51,131 nucleotides of DNA from an uncultured Bacteroidota bacterium. Lineage in GTDB: Bacteria > Bacteroidota > Bacteroidia > Flavobacteriales > UBA7312. Below, piece after piece: positions 18,932 through 27,923 of the stretch. The notes below the pieces were generated by a model, which was not told the origin of the DNA, ran no database searches, and worked only from the letters and a program-made list of their open reading frames with translations. Within the stretch, counting starts at the first letter, position 1; the number at the start of each line of letters is the position of its first letter. A program made the position numbers and the translations under genes. The stretch spans positions 1 to 51,131 of the forward strand of contig CACHMF010000010.1 of NCBI GenBank assembly GCA_902580855.1. Direction: 5' to 3'.

Positions 18932-20340
18932 TAACGTTTTTCTAAAAGAACTACATTTTCTACATGAAATGTCTGAGGAAACATATCTACGGGCTGTACT
19001 TTTGTAACCTTGTAATGTTCATCCATCAGTGCTAAATCTCTTGCTTGTGTAGCTGGATTACAACTTACATAAACCACTTTTTTTGGAGTAACATCCAAAA
19101 TTTGTCCAACTACCTTTTTGTGCATTCCATCTCTAGGTGGATCTGTAATAATAACATCAGGATGTCCATTTTCATTAATAAACTGTTCCGTAAAAACTTT
19201 TTTCATGTCACCAACATAAAAAGTGCAATTATCAATGTTGTTTTTTTTTGCATTTTCTTTCGCTGCTTTAATAGCTTCAGGAACAGACTCTACACCAACT
19301 ACTTTTTTTGCTTTTCTAGATACGAATTGGGCAATAGTCCCTGTTCCGGTGTATAGGTCATATACTAGATCATCTTCTGAAATATCAGCAAAATCTCTAG
19401 TTACTTTATACAGCTCATAAGCTTGTGCCGAATTTGTTTGGTAAAAAGATTTAGGACCAATTTTAAATTTCAAACCTTCCATTTCTTCATAAATACAATC
19501 ATTTCCTTTGAAGGTAATTATGTCCAAATCAAAAATGGTTTCATTTCCTTTTGGATTGATGCAGTACAATAGCGAAGTAATTTCTCCAAACTTATTGGCA
19601 ATGTGATTTAACAAACCTTCTCTTTGCTCCACATTTTCATGAAAAAATTGGAAAAGCGCCATGATTTCTCCTGTGTTACTCATACGAATAATGAGGTTCC
19701 GTAAGAATCCTTCTTTTTCAGTAATATCAAAAAACTCAAGCTTATGCTCCAATGCATAATCTCTAGCAGCCTTTCTAATGGCATTAGATGGGTCTGCTTG
19801 CAAGTGACACTCGTTTAAATCTATTACTTTATCCCAAAATCCCGCAACACGAAATCCAACACCATTTCTTTCCAAAACCTCTTTTCCTGTTCCTCTTTCT
19901 TCTGTTGTAATCCACCTTTTATTTGTAAAGGCGTAGTCCATTTTATTTCTGTATCTGAATTCATCTTTACAACCCAAAATTGGTGAGATAGTAGGGATTT
20001 CTATCCCGCCTAATCTTGTCAAAGAATCTTCAACTTCTTTTTGCTTAAAGTATAGCTGGTGCTTATAATCCATAAACTGCCATTTACATCCACCACACAA
20101 GCCGAAGTGTTCGCAAACAGCTTCTCTTCTCAAATCGCTGTAAGAATGAAATTTAACAGCTCTTCCTTCCATGAATGACTTCCTTTTTTTATAAACTAAT
20201 ACATCACAAACATCTCCTGGAACAGCTCCCTCAATAAAGACTACCAATCCGTTATCTAATCGAGTAATTGCTTTTCCTTTTGCGCCTGCATCTGCTACAG
20301 TGATGTTTTCCAAAAGGATTTTTTTACGCTTTCGTGCCAT
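18931..20340 (-). CDS. rlmD: 23S rRNA (uracil-C5)-methyltransferase, RlmD/RumA type
   Basis: The 469-residue protein has an N-terminal TRAM domain, the iron-sulfur cysteines 'CEHFGLCGGCKWQFMDYKHQ', the SAM motif 'VYDLYTGTGTIAQFVS', and the catalytic 'VYVSCNPATQARDL'. Family members methylate uracil C5 in rRNA or tRNA; the exact position is not decidable here, so the symbol is provisional. I start it at the ATG at 20340 (MARKRKK); the longer frame runs through the promoter. TATCTTTG (20352-20345, minus strand) lies just 4 bases before this ATG. Confidence 0.88.
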   Translation of the reverse strand: MARKRKKILLENITVADAGAKGKAITRLDNGLVVFIEGAVPGDVCDVLVYKKRKSFMEGRAVKFHSYSDLRREAVCEHFGLCGGCKWQFMDYKHQLYFKQKEVEDSLTRLGGIEIPTISPILGCKDEFRYRNKMDYAFTNKRWITTEERGTGKEVLERNGVGFRVAGFWDKVIDLNECHLQADPSNAIRKAARDYALEHKLEFFDITEKEGFLRNLIIRMSNTGEIMALFQFFHENVEQREGLLNHIANKFGEITSLLYCINPKGNETIFDLDIITFKGNDCIYEEMEGLKFKIGPKSFYQTNSAQAYELYKVTRDFADISEDDLVYDLYTGTGTIAQFVSRKAKKVVGVESVPEAIKAAKENAKKNNIDNCTFYVGDMKKVFTEQFINENGHPDVIITDPPRDGMHKKVVGQILDVTPKKVVYVSCNPATQARDLALMDEHYKVTKVQPVDMFPQTFHVENVVLLEKR

Positions 20341-20424
20341 TCTGCAAAGATAGTTTATCAATAATAATTTGTTTAGGATAATATGTTTCAACTTTTCTAT
20401 CTTTGCTCCACAAAAAAATACACT

Positions 20425-21639
20425 ATGCGCAAATCTGAAGATTTAATAGCCTTAGAGGATAGATATGGAGCCCATAATTATCACCCTCTTCCAGTAGTCT
20501 TAGCTAAAGGAGATGGTGTTTTTGTATGGGATGTTGAAGGGAAAAAGTATTACGATTTTCTATCTGCATATTCTGCAGTAAATCAAGGTCACTGTCATCC
20601 AAAAATTATTAATGCTTTAAAGTCACAAGCTGAAAAACTTACTTTAACCTCACGAGCATTTTATAATGATTCTCTAGGTGAATATGAAAGATACATAACA
20701 AATTTATTTGGATATGATAAGGTTCTTCCAATGAATACGGGTGTTGAGGGTGGAGAAACAGCGAATAAGTTAGCGCGTAAATGGGGTTATTTGAAAAAAA
20801 ACATTCAGGAAAATAGAGCTAGAATAATATTTGCTAAAGGTAATTTTTGGGGACGCACCCTTGCTGCAATCTCTAGTTCAGATGATCCAATTTCTTACAC
20901 TGGTTTTGGACCATATATGCCTGGCTATGATTTAATACCTTATAACGATTTAGATGCACTGGAAAATGAATTAAAGGATCCAAATGTTTGTGCATTCATG
21001 GTTGAGCCAATTCAGGGAGAAGCTGGTGTTATTGTTCCGAATGATGGCTATCTTAAAGGCGTTTCAGATTTATGTAAAAAATATAATGTATTATTTATTG
21101 CTGATGAAGTCCAAACAGGTATAGGTAGAACAGGTAAAATGTTGGCTTGCGATCATGAAAATGTAAAACCAGATATTTTAATATTGGGTAAAGCACTTTC
21201 TGGTGGTGTTTTTCCTGTATCTGCTGTTTTAGCCGATGATCACATTATGATGTGTATAAAACCAGGAGAACATGGTTCCACATTTGGAGGCAATCCTCTT
21301 GCTTGTAAAGTTGCAAAAGCTGCATTGGATGTAATTATTGATGAGGAACTTTCCGAAAATGCAAATAGACTTGGAAAAATATTTAGAAAAGAATTAGAAT
21401 TAATTGAGTCCGATATGATTTCTTTAGTAAGAGGTAAAGGACTTTTGAATGCTATTGTTATTAAACCTAAAAATGGAAAAGAGGCATGGGATGTATGTAT
21501 AAAGATGCGTGATAATGGACTTTTAGCAAAGCCAACACATGGAGATATTATTCGATTTGCTCCACCTCTTGTAATAACCGAAGACCAATTAATAGAATGT
21601 ATAAACATAATTAAAACAACATTACTCTCTTTTGATTAA
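20425..21639 (+). CDS. rocD: Ornithine--oxo-acid aminotransferase
   Basis: The 404-residue PLP enzyme transfers the delta-amino group of ornithine to 2-oxoglutarate. Family motifs: '[29 protein letters not shown]', '[11 protein letters not shown]', '[18 protein letters not shown]', '[13 protein letters not shown]', '[16 protein letters not shown]' and the PLP lysine in '[18 protein letters not shown]'. The ATG at 20425 gives the expected N-terminus; TATCTTTG at 20398-20405 is a -7 element with a 19-base leader. It is read in the same direction as the metal-handling genes downstream, with a 53-base gap that contains its own promoter-like element. Confidence 0.95.
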   Translation: MRKSEDLIALEDRYGAHNYHPLPVVLAKGDGVFVWDVEGKKYYDFLSAYSAVNQGHCHPKIINALKSQAEKLTLTSRAFYNDSLGEYERYITNLFGYDKVLPMNTGVEGGETANKLARKWGYLKKNIQENRARIIFAKGNFWGRTLAAISSSDDPISYTGFGPYMPGYDLIPYNDLDALENELKDPNVCAFMVEPIQGEAGVIVPNDGYLKGVSDLCKKYNVLFIADEVQTGIGRTGKMLACDHENVKPDILILGKALSGGVFPVSAVLADDHIMMCIKPGEHGSTFGGNPLACKVAKAALDVIIDEELSENANRLGKIFRKELELIESDMISLVRGKGLLNAIVIKPKNGKEAWDVCIKMRDNGLLAKPTHGDIIRFAPPLVITEDQLIECINIIKTTLLSFD

Positions 21640-21692
21640 TAGCTAAAAAACCTTTATCAAAATTGTCTCTTTTATTTTGTAACTTTGATTTT

Positions 21693-22076
21693 GTGAAAGA
21701 TTTATTTAAATACCTACTATCCAGTACCCTTGTAATACTTTTTTTGTTACTTAGTGTAGGTGTTTCTTATTCTACTTTTATTTGTTCAAAAACAGAAAAT
21801 CAAAAATGTTGTTGTGTTTCAGAAAAAATAACCTGTTGTACTATTGATGTTCCGGTCAACTGTTGTTATGAAAAAATATTAGTAATCCAGTTTGATTTTG
21901 AAACTCCAATAGTAAAGATTCAAGATGTTTCTAATTGCTTAACTTTTTTCACCACTAAATTGAGTTCTCAATCTAGTAATTTTAAGCTAATTCAAAAAAA
22001 TAGTTGGGCTCACGACTTACCTCCTCCTAAAAAAAATTCAAATAAATTATCAATTCTACAAGTTTATCTTTTATAA
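21693..22076 (+). CDS. Small exported cysteine-rich protein, HYC_CC_PP-like
   Basis: The 127-residue product begins at a GTG (VKDLFKYLL) and has a hydrophobic export segment (LLSSTLVILFLLLSVGVSYS). It is followed by clusters CCC, CC and CC within 45 residues and a PPP near the C-terminus, the layout of the HYC_CC_PP family found next to TonB receptors in Bacteroidota. TAACTTTG lies 5 bases before the GTG, so a TTG start at 21663 would fall upstream of the likely promoter. Cysteine content and the following genes suggest a role with thiophilic metal such as copper; the biochemical role of the family is unknown. Confidence 0.7.
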   Translation: MKDLFKYLLSSTLVILFLLLSVGVSYSTFICSKTENQKCCCVSEKITCCTIDVPVNCCYEKILVIQFDFETPIVKIQDVSNCLTFFTTKLSSQSSNFKLIQKNSWAHDLPPPKKNSNKLSILQVYLL

Positions 22077-22124
22077 TGTTTGGTCATTCTGTTTTCAAAT
22101 AGTTTGAACCATAAACAATTATTA

Positions 22125-24314
22125 ATGAAAAGATTATTTTTTAGCCTTTTAGGCATAGCGTTAGTACTATTTTGTAATGCGCAAACACCACAAGATTATA
22201 TTAAGGGTCAGGTAGTTGATCAAAACAACAATCCATTATTTGGTGCTAACTTGGTGTGGGAAGGGACAACAATTGGAATTATTTCTGATAAAGAAGGTTT
22301 ATTTCAAATTAATGCCCCTGATTCATATCCCAGAAAATTAGTTGTTTCATATGTTGGCTTTAAAAGTAAAGTTGTGAAAGTTGACAAATTAAAACATTAT
22401 CGAATTATTCTTAATGAATCAGTTCAATTGGACGGGATTGATGTGAATTCAAAAATCAATTCTACATCCATTTCTTTAATAAATCCTATTCAAGTTGAAA
22501 ATATTTCTTCTTGTGAGTTAGAAAAGGCAGCATGTTGTAATCTAGCAGAGAGTTTTGAAACAAATGCTACTGTTGATGTTAATTTTACAGATGCTATTAC
22601 TGGTGCACGTAAAATTCAAATGCTAGGATTAGATGGCGTTTACACTCAAATTACACAAGAAAATCTTCCTTTGATTAGAGGACTTGGTTCTGCTTATGGT
22701 TTGACTTACACTCCAGGAAGTTGGATTAATAAAATACAATTATCAAAAGGTGTTGGTTCAGTTGTAAATGGTTTTTCTAGTATTACAGGACAAATTGATT
22801 TAGAATTATATAAACCACAAACAGCATTACCCTTATTCTTAAACGGTTTTGCATCTTCAGAGGGTATGTTCGAAAAAAATGTCATCTTTTCTGAACAAAA
22901 AGGAGACTGGATTTCTGCTACTCTTCTATATGCATCAACATCATCAGTTACACATGATAAGAACGATGATGGATTTAGAGATATGCCCAATGGATATTTA
23001 TTAAGCGCTTTAAATAGATGGAATTATGTTGGTAATGATGATTTTTATGTGTCATTTGGTGTAAAAGCAACTATGGAAGATAAATTAGCTGGTAGTTTTA
23101 ACTCTGATGATTTTGAAGTAAAATTAAAAAATAATATCGTTGAGTTTTTTAGTAGTACAGGTTGGCTAAGATTATCTGTTCCTGGAAAAAGTATGGCTTT
23201 ACAAACTAATTTTATGTGGCATGATTTTAATAGCGTATTTAATCAAAAGAACTATGATGCCATGCAAAATAGTGCCTATATCAATTATATTTATCAATCT
23301 TTTGTTAATAGTAGAGATCATGTATATAAAACAGGCTTTTCATTTTATGCAGATAAATATGACAAACAAGGTAATATATTAGATTCTACATTCATTGATA
23401 TTATTAGTGGTGCATATTTAGAATATAGCTATTTAGGTAATCAGAAATACACTGTTGTTGCTGGATTACGCACAGATTATCATGATTTATATGGTGCTTT
23501 TTTTACTCCGCGTTTAAACTTTAAATGGAATCCTAGGTCAGATATGGTTGTCAGATTTTCAGGGGGAAGAGGTTTTAGAACATCTCAGCCATTAGTTGAA
23601 AACATTGGAGCTTTGGCTTCAAATAGAGAAATTTCGATTGCTTCAAATTTAATGCCTGAAGAAGCAAATAATTTTGGAGGGAATATTTCCAGGACATTTT
23701 ATCTTTTTGCAAAAGAGGGGAGTATAAATTTAGATGCTTATTATACATTGTTTGAAAATCAAGTAATAGTCAATAGAGAAACTCAAGGAACACTTAGTTT
23801 CGATAACCTTGAAGGAAACTCCAATTCTAAGGTTTTACAAATGGATATTAGCTACAATTTAGCAGAAGGGCTTGATTTCAAAGGGAGTTACAAAATGCAA
23901 GAGGTTGTAGCTACTTTTGATGGTGAGGAAAAATTCGTTCCTTTTGTACCTAAAGCGAGATGGCTGCTTAATTTTGCTTACCAAACACCTTTTGAAGATT
24001 GGAAATTTGATTTGACATTACAGAATATTGGTAGTAGTCGAATCCCTTATCACAATCTTTTAGTAGATAATTCGCAGTTAACAAATGAAGGTGGAGAGTA
24101 TTGGAGTGAACCTTTTCAAAAGTTAAATACTCAGATTACACATGTGATACGTAATTTTGAGCTTTATGTAGGAGGAGAAAATCTATTAGATTACAGACAG
24201 GAGTCTCCAATTTTAGATGCTTCAGACTCAGAAAATTTTGACGCTTCTTTAATTTGGGCACCAACAATGGGTCGTTTTTTCTATTTAGGATTCAGATATA
24301 AATTTAAAAAGTAA
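22125..24314 (+). CDS. TonB-dependent outer-membrane receptor of a metal-handling cluster
   Basis: The 729-residue protein has a signal peptide (MKRLFFSLLGIALVLFCNA), a carboxypeptidase-like domain, a plug with 'KIQLSKGVGSVVNGFSSITGQIDLE' and a barrel ending 'RFFYLGFRYKFKK'. Before the plug it carries 'SSCELEKAACCNLAESFETN', an extra cysteine cluster typical of the receptor class that accompanies HMA-domain proteins. The start at 22125 is chosen because the signal peptide begins there. It lies 48 bases after the HYC_CC_PP-like gene and 4 bases before the HMA gene, so the three form an operon. Copper or another soft metal complex is a reasonable guess for the cargo. Confidence 0.88.
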   Translation: MKRLFFSLLGIALVLFCNAQTPQDYIKGQVVDQNNNPLFGANLVWEGTTIGIISDKEGLFQINAPDSYPRKLVVSYVGFKSKVVKVDKLKHYRIILNESVQLDGIDVNSKINSTSISLINPIQVENISSCELEKAACCNLAESFETNATVDVNFTDAITGARKIQMLGLDGVYTQITQENLPLIRGLGSAYGLTYTPGSWINKIQLSKGVGSVVNGFSSITGQIDLELYKPQTALPLFLNGFASSEGMFEKNVIFSEQKGDWISATLLYASTSSVTHDKNDDGFRDMPNGYLLSALNRWNYVGNDDFYVSFGVKATMEDKLAGSFNSDDFEVKLKNNIVEFFSSTGWLRLSVPGKSMALQTNFMWHDFNSVFNQKNYDAMQNSAYINYIYQSFVNSRDHVYKTGFSFYADKYDKQGNILDSTFIDIISGAYLEYSYLGNQKYTVVAGLRTDYHDLYGAFFTPRLNFKWNPRSDMVVRFSGGRGFRTSQPLVENIGALASNREISIASNLMPEEANNFGGNISRTFYLFAKEGSINLDAYYTLFENQVIVNRETQGTLSFDNLEGNSNSKVLQMDISYNLAEGLDFKGSYKMQEVVATFDGEEKFVPFVPKARWLLNFAYQTPFEDWKFDLTLQNIGSSRIPYHNLLVDNSQLTNEGGEYWSEPFQKLNTQITHVIRNFELYVGGENLLDYRQESPILDASDSENFDASLIWAPTMGRFFYLGFRYKFKK

Positions 24315-24318
24315 AAAA

Positions 24319-24666
24319 ATGAAAAATATATTATTAATGGTAATTCTGATGCTGATGGGTTTTGGTTTGTTGGCACAAGAATATCATAAAGCAAAGTTTA
24401 AGGTTTGGGGCAATTGCGAAATGTGTCAGACAAAAATTGTAAAAGCTGCAAAATCTGTTGAAGGGGTAAAAAAAGCATATTGGAATATAGCAACTCTTCA
24501 GATGAGTGTTAAATTTGATGCTGAGTTAACTTCACTAGAAAAAATTCAAAAAGTTATTGCAGACACAGGTTATGATAATGAAGGATTTAGGTCAGAAGAT
24601 GAAATATATGAAAACCTACACTTCTGTTGTAAATATGAAAGACCACAAAAATTAAATGAAGAATAA
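24319..24666 (+). CDS. Exported heavy-metal-associated (HMA) domain protein
   Basis: The 115-residue protein has a signal peptide (MKNILLMVILMLMGFGLLA) and one HMA ferredoxin-like domain with the metal-binding CxxC in 'VWGNCEMCQTKIVKAA', plus 'GVKKAYWNIATLQMSVKFD' and 'IADTGYDNE'. A second cysteine pair occurs near the C-terminus ('LHFCCKYE'). Such proteins bind Cu(I) or similar ions; export to the periplasm suggests it takes metal from, or protects, the receptor encoded 4 bases upstream. No P-type ATPase is in the window. Confidence 0.9.
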   Translation: MKNILLMVILMLMGFGLLAQEYHKAKFKVWGNCEMCQTKIVKAAKSVEGVKKAYWNIATLQMSVKFDAELTSLEKIQKVIADTGYDNEGFRSEDEIYENLHFCCKYERPQKLNEE

Positions 24667-24724
24667 GATAAAAAAGATTATTTCTACATGACAATTCAAG
24701 AATGGTTTTAACTAAAAAGAAATA

Positions 24725-25045
24725 ATGAAATTTGGGGTCATTATATATAGCACAGATGCAGAATTAGTGTATAATGCGTTTCGTTTGGCTAACTTTTCCT
24801 TAAAAGAAGGAGATCAAGTTAAAGTATTCCTATTAGCTAGTGGGGTTGAGTATGAATCGTTGAATACGCAGAAGTTTAATATTATAGAATTAGCTCAAAA
24901 CTTACTAGATGAGGGCGGTGAAATACTGGCTTGCGGTACTTGTTTAAACTTGCGCAAACAAGATAGCACAGATTTATGCCCTATATCTAATATGAAAGTT
25001 CTATATGAGCTTATAAATGATTGTGATAAAACAGTTACATTTTAA
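24725..25045 (+). CDS. DsrE-family protein with CxxC motif
   Basis: The 106-residue cytoplasmic protein has the DsrE/DsrF sulfur-relay fold ('FGVIIYSTDAELVYNAFRLAN', 'GDQVKVFLLASGVE') and a CGTC motif ('EILACGTCLNLRKQD') in the position where family members carry the active cysteine. It may take part in persulfide or redox handling. It lies 58 bases after the HMA gene and overlaps a 31-codon membrane peptide gene by one base. Confidence 0.85.
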   Translation: MKFGVIIYSTDAELVYNAFRLANFSLKEGDQVKVFLLASGVEYESLNTQKFNIIELAQNLLDEGGEILACGTCLNLRKQDSTDLCPISNMKVLYELINDCDKTVTF

Positions 25046-25140
25046 TGTTAGTTGCAAAAATCATGATGGGAGTTGTAGCAATCGCTTTATTGATTACTCT
25101 GTTATTATGGCTTGAAAAAATGGACAATAAGAGAAATTGA
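25045..25140 (+). CDS. 31-residue single-pass membrane peptide, coupled to the DsrE gene
   Basis: An ATG sharing one base with the DsrE stop (TAATG) opens a 31-codon frame ending in TGA. The product has one hydrophobic helix (about residues 8-23, GVVAIALLITLLLWLE) and a charged end (KMDNKRN). The frame fills the space between the DsrE stop and the convergent nadC stop, leaving 2 bases. The TAATG junction occurs at five other gene pairs in this window, which supports real translation. Function is unknown; it may anchor or accompany the DsrE protein at the membrane. Confidence 0.6.
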   Translation: MLVAKIMMGVVAIALLITLLLWLEKMDNKRN

Positions 25141-25142
25141 AG

Positions 25143-25982
25143 CTAAATTGCTTTTAAACTTAAATCTAAGCTCGAAGCAGAGTGGGTAAGCGCGCCAACA
25201 GAGATAAAATCTACACCACATTCGGCATGTGCTCTTATAGTTTCCTTTGTAATTCCTCCAGAAGCTTCTATTTCATATTTACCATTTATCAAATTAACAG
25301 CGGTGCGTGTGTCTTCATAGCTAAAGTTATCTAGCATAATTCGATGAATATGACCAACAGCTAAAATCTCTTGTACTTCTTTTAAGTTTCTTGCTTCCAC
25401 TTCAATTTTAAGTGATAATCCTTTACTTTCTTGATAGCTAACTGCTTTCTCAATTGCTTGTTTAATGCCGCCAGCAAAATCAATGTGATTATCTTTAATC
25501 ATAATCATATCGTAAAGCCCAAAACGGTGGTTTGTTCCGCCACCGATTTTAACTGCCCATTTTTCTAGTAATCGAATGCCAGGAGTTGTTTTTCGTGTAT
25601 CTAAAACCTTCGCTTTTGTGCCTTCAATAAGTTTATTTATTTCATGCGTTTTAGTGGCTATTCCGCTCATACGTTGCATGCAGTTCAGTACGAGTCTTTC
25701 AGCAGTAAGCAAAGAACTAGAAGGTCCTTCAATAGTGAAGGCGATATCACCTATAGTAATAGCATCTCCATCCTTCAAAACAGAGTTCATAACAATTCGT
25801 TCATCTACTTTTTGGAAGATTAGTGCTGCTAAATCCATGCCGGCTAAAATTCCATTTTCCTTTACCAAAAGGTGAGCTTTTCCCATAGCATCATCAGGAA
25901 TACAAGCCAAGGAAGTATGATCGCCATCTTTAACATCTTCGTGCAAAGCACGCTCAATAAATTCATTTAATTCTTCTTGCAT
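25143..25982 (-). CDS. nadC: Nicotinate-nucleotide pyrophosphorylase (quinolinate phosphoribosyltransferase)
   Basis: The 279-residue enzyme converts quinolinate and PRPP to nicotinate mononucleotide, CO2 and PPi in de novo NAD synthesis. Motifs: 'ALHEDVKDGDHTS', 'LNCMQRMSGIATKT', 'VLDTRKTTPGIRLLEKWAV', 'GGGTNHRFGLYDMIMIKDNH', 'IEVEARNLKE', 'IMLDNF' and 'EASGGITKETI'. Length is typical. nadA and nadB are not in the window. Confidence 0.97.
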   Translation of the reverse strand: MQEELNEFIERALHEDVKDGDHTSLACIPDDAMGKAHLLVKENGILAGMDLAALIFQKVDERIVMNSVLKDGDAITIGDIAFTIEGPSSSLLTAERLVLNCMQRMSGIATKTHEINKLIEGTKAKVLDTRKTTPGIRLLEKWAVKIGGGTNHRFGLYDMIMIKDNHIDFAGGIKQAIEKAVSYQESKGLSLKIEVEARNLKEVQEILAVGHIHRIMLDNFSYEDTRTAVNLINGKYEIEASGGITKETIRAHAECGVDFISVGALTHSASSLDLSLKAI

Positions 25983-26043
25983 TATCGCTATTTTCTATCG
26001 AGTAAAATGAGTAATATTGTTGCAAAATACAAAACTTTTCTCG

Positions 26044-26517
26044 GTGAAAATTTTAGTGTTAGCAATTGGTAAAACTGATGAGCAATGGGTGCAAGAGGCT
26101 TTGTTGAAATACAGCAAGCGCTTGCAACATTATATACCTTTTGAATTTGAAGTAATCCTAGATTTGAAAAACACTAAAAATTTATCAGAAGCGCAACAAA
26201 AAGAAAAGGAGGGAGCGTTGATTTTGAAAAAGCTCAAACCTACAGATGAAGTTTTTTTGCTAGATGAAAAGGGAAAAGAATATCGTTCGGTAGAATTTGC
26301 TAAGTATTTGCAACATCAAATGAATAGCCGTGTGAAAAGATTGGTATTTATTATTGGAGGTCCTTATGGATTTAGTCTTGAATTATACGCCAAAGCAAAA
26401 GGGAAATTGGCACTTTCCAAAATGACTTTTTCGCACCAAATGATTCGTCCATTTTTTTTAGAGCAATTATACCGAGCAATGACTATTTTAAAAAACGAAC
26501 CTTATCATCACGAATAA
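26044..26517 (+). CDS. rlmH: 23S rRNA (pseudouridine1915-N3)-methyltransferase RlmH
   Basis: The 157-residue SPOUT methyltransferase has the family ends 'MKILVLAIGKTDEQWVQEAL' and 'QMIRPFFLEQLYRAMTI...YHHE', with the SAM-binding knot 'VFIIGGPYGFS' and 'LSKMTFSHQ'. The GTG at 26044 is chosen because the conserved N-terminus begins there; an upstream frame start adds residues without family match. Its stop shares one base with the next ATG (TAATG), coupling it to rdgB. Confidence 0.96.
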   Translation: MKILVLAIGKTDEQWVQEALLKYSKRLQHYIPFEFEVILDLKNTKNLSEAQQKEKEGALILKKLKPTDEVFLLDEKGKEYRSVEFAKYLQHQMNSRVKRLVFIIGGPYGFSLELYAKAKGKLALSKMTFSHQMIRPFFLEQLYRAMTILKNEPYHHE

Positions 26518-27098
26518 TGAAGATTGTATTTGCTACAAACAACCCGAACAAACTAGCCGAAATTAAACAATTGATGCCTGAAGGAATTGAGATTTTAAAC
26601 TTGAAAGACATCAATTGCTTAGAGGAGTTGCCTGAAACCTCTGATACATTAGAGGACAATGCAGCGCAAAAGGCTTTTTATGTTTTTGATAATTATGGAC
26701 ACAATTGTTTTGCAGATGATACAGGGCTTGAAATTGATGCTTTAGATGGAAGACCAGGCGTGTATTCTGCTCGTTATGCAGGACCGGAATGTAAGGCTGA
26801 AGACAATATTCAGAAGATATTAGGGGAGATGAAAGGAAAGATGAATAGAGGTGCTATCTTCAGAACCATCATTTCGCTAGTAATTGATGGAAACGAGTTT
26901 CAGTTTCAAGGAGGGGTAGAAGGACAAATTATTGCGGAAAAATGGGGAGAAATGGGGTTTGGGTACGATCCTATCTTTTTACCAGATGGACACGAAAAAA
27001 GCTATGCCCAAATGAGTATAGAAGAAAAAGGCGCCATTAGTCATAGAGGACTAGCTGTTAAAAAACTAATTCAATTCTTAGAGAAGAGAGTTAAATAA
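26517..27098 (+). CDS. rdgB: Non-canonical purine NTP pyrophosphatase, RdgB/HAM1 family
   Basis: The 193-residue enzyme hydrolyses dITP, dXTP and ITP to monophosphates, keeping them out of nucleic acids. Motifs: 'VFATNNPNKLAEI', 'CFADDTGLEIDALDGRPGVYSARYAG', 'GFGYDPIFLP' and 'AISHRGLAVKKL'. It is coupled to rlmH by a TAATG junction and its end overlaps the convergent NlpC/P60 gene by 8 bases. Confidence 0.96.
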   Translation: MKIVFATNNPNKLAEIKQLMPEGIEILNLKDINCLEELPETSDTLEDNAAQKAFYVFDNYGHNCFADDTGLEIDALDGRPGVYSARYAGPECKAEDNIQKILGEMKGKMNRGAIFRTIISLVIDGNEFQFQGGVEGQIIAEKWGEMGFGYDPIFLPDGHEKSYAQMSIEEKGAISHRGLAVKKLIQFLEKRVK

Positions 27099-27855
27099 TA
27101 CTCTTAATAAGCCTTAATTTATGGGTGTGTGTACGCTCTTCAGAATTGAAGATTCCTTCTTGATCTAATCGATCAATACGCACTTTTCCAGAAGCGTGAA
27201 TGATGTAGTTGTCCTTAAGGATAATACCCACATGGATAATTTTCCCTTCTGCATTATCGAAAAAAGCTAAATCGCCAGCTTCGCTTTCTTCAATAAAACT
27301 CAGTGTTGTTCCCACTTCTGCTTGTTGGTAAGCATCTCTGGGAAGTTCTACTCCTTGTAGGCGATAAACCATTTGTGTAAATCCAGAGCAATCAATGCCT
27401 AAAGGATTGCGTCCTCCCCATAAATAGGGGGCATTAAGATACATCATAGCGTTATTCACTAATGCTGATTTTTCAGTAAACCCTTTTGAAGTGTGTCCTT
27501 CTAATTGAAAAGTTTTTTTTCCAATTTTTAAAGAACCATCTTGAAAATATGGAAGTGTGCTTCCAATTACAATAGGTTGTAATTGCTCACCTTTTACTAT
27601 ATCTAGTAAATCGGTGGTAAGGGTGGGTATTTGCTGATCTAGTTCGGTGTAGGTGGTTTTGTCAATTTCTTCCCATTGCTTGTTACAAATCCAACCTTCA
27701 TATTTATCATGCGATAGTCGGATTTTACTCCACTTTTTACGTATCTCCAATACTTTGAAATGCTCACCAAACAAAACTTGATTAATCATTTCGGAAGCAT
27801 CGGCTGCTTCGGCACGCATGGGTGTAATGGCTAATTGTGCTATTCCGTATCGCAT
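27091..27855 (-). CDS. NlpC/P60-family C40 peptidase with bacterial SH3 regions
   Basis: The 254-residue protein has two SH3-like segments (about residues 15-120, with 'FKVLEIRKKWSKIRLSHDKYEGWI') followed by the C40 peptidase domain: catalytic cysteine in 'GIDCSGFTQMVYRLQG' and histidine in 'IIHVGIILKDNYIIHASG'. It is expected to cut gamma-D-glutamyl links in peptidoglycan stems or muropeptides. No signal peptide is visible, which fits cytoplasmic muropeptide recycling, as for YkfC-type enzymes. TAGATTTG lies 5 bases upstream of the ATG. Confidence 0.9.
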   Translation of the reverse strand: MRYGIAQLAITPMRAEAADASEMINQVLFGEHFKVLEIRKKWSKIRLSHDKYEGWICNKQWEEIDKTTYTELDQQIPTLTTDLLDIVKGEQLQPIVIGSTLPYFQDGSLKIGKKTFQLEGHTSKGFTEKSALVNNAMMYLNAPYLWGGRNPLGIDCSGFTQMVYRLQGVELPRDAYQQAEVGTTLSFIEESEAGDLAFFDNAEGKIIHVGIILKDNYIIHASGKVRIDRLDQEGIFNSEERTHTHKLRLIKSII

Positions 27856-27874
27856 CTATGCAAATCTAACAAAG

Positions 27875-27903
27875 AAAAAGCCCACCGAAAAGATGGGCTT
27901 TTA
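27875..27903 (-). terminator. Terminator downstream of the thiolase gene
   Basis: AAAAGCCCA (27876-27884) pairs with TGGGCTTTT (27894-27902) around a 9-base loop; on the minus strand it is followed by a T run. It separates the thiolase gene from the promoter of the NlpC/P60 gene. Confidence 0.85.
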
Positions 27904-27923
27904 ATATATATTAACAATAGATG

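Noticed and set aside
19045-19420. Plus-strand frames inside rlmD
   Set aside because: They lie opposite conserved rlmD motifs and overlap each other in two frames; no promoter or family match.
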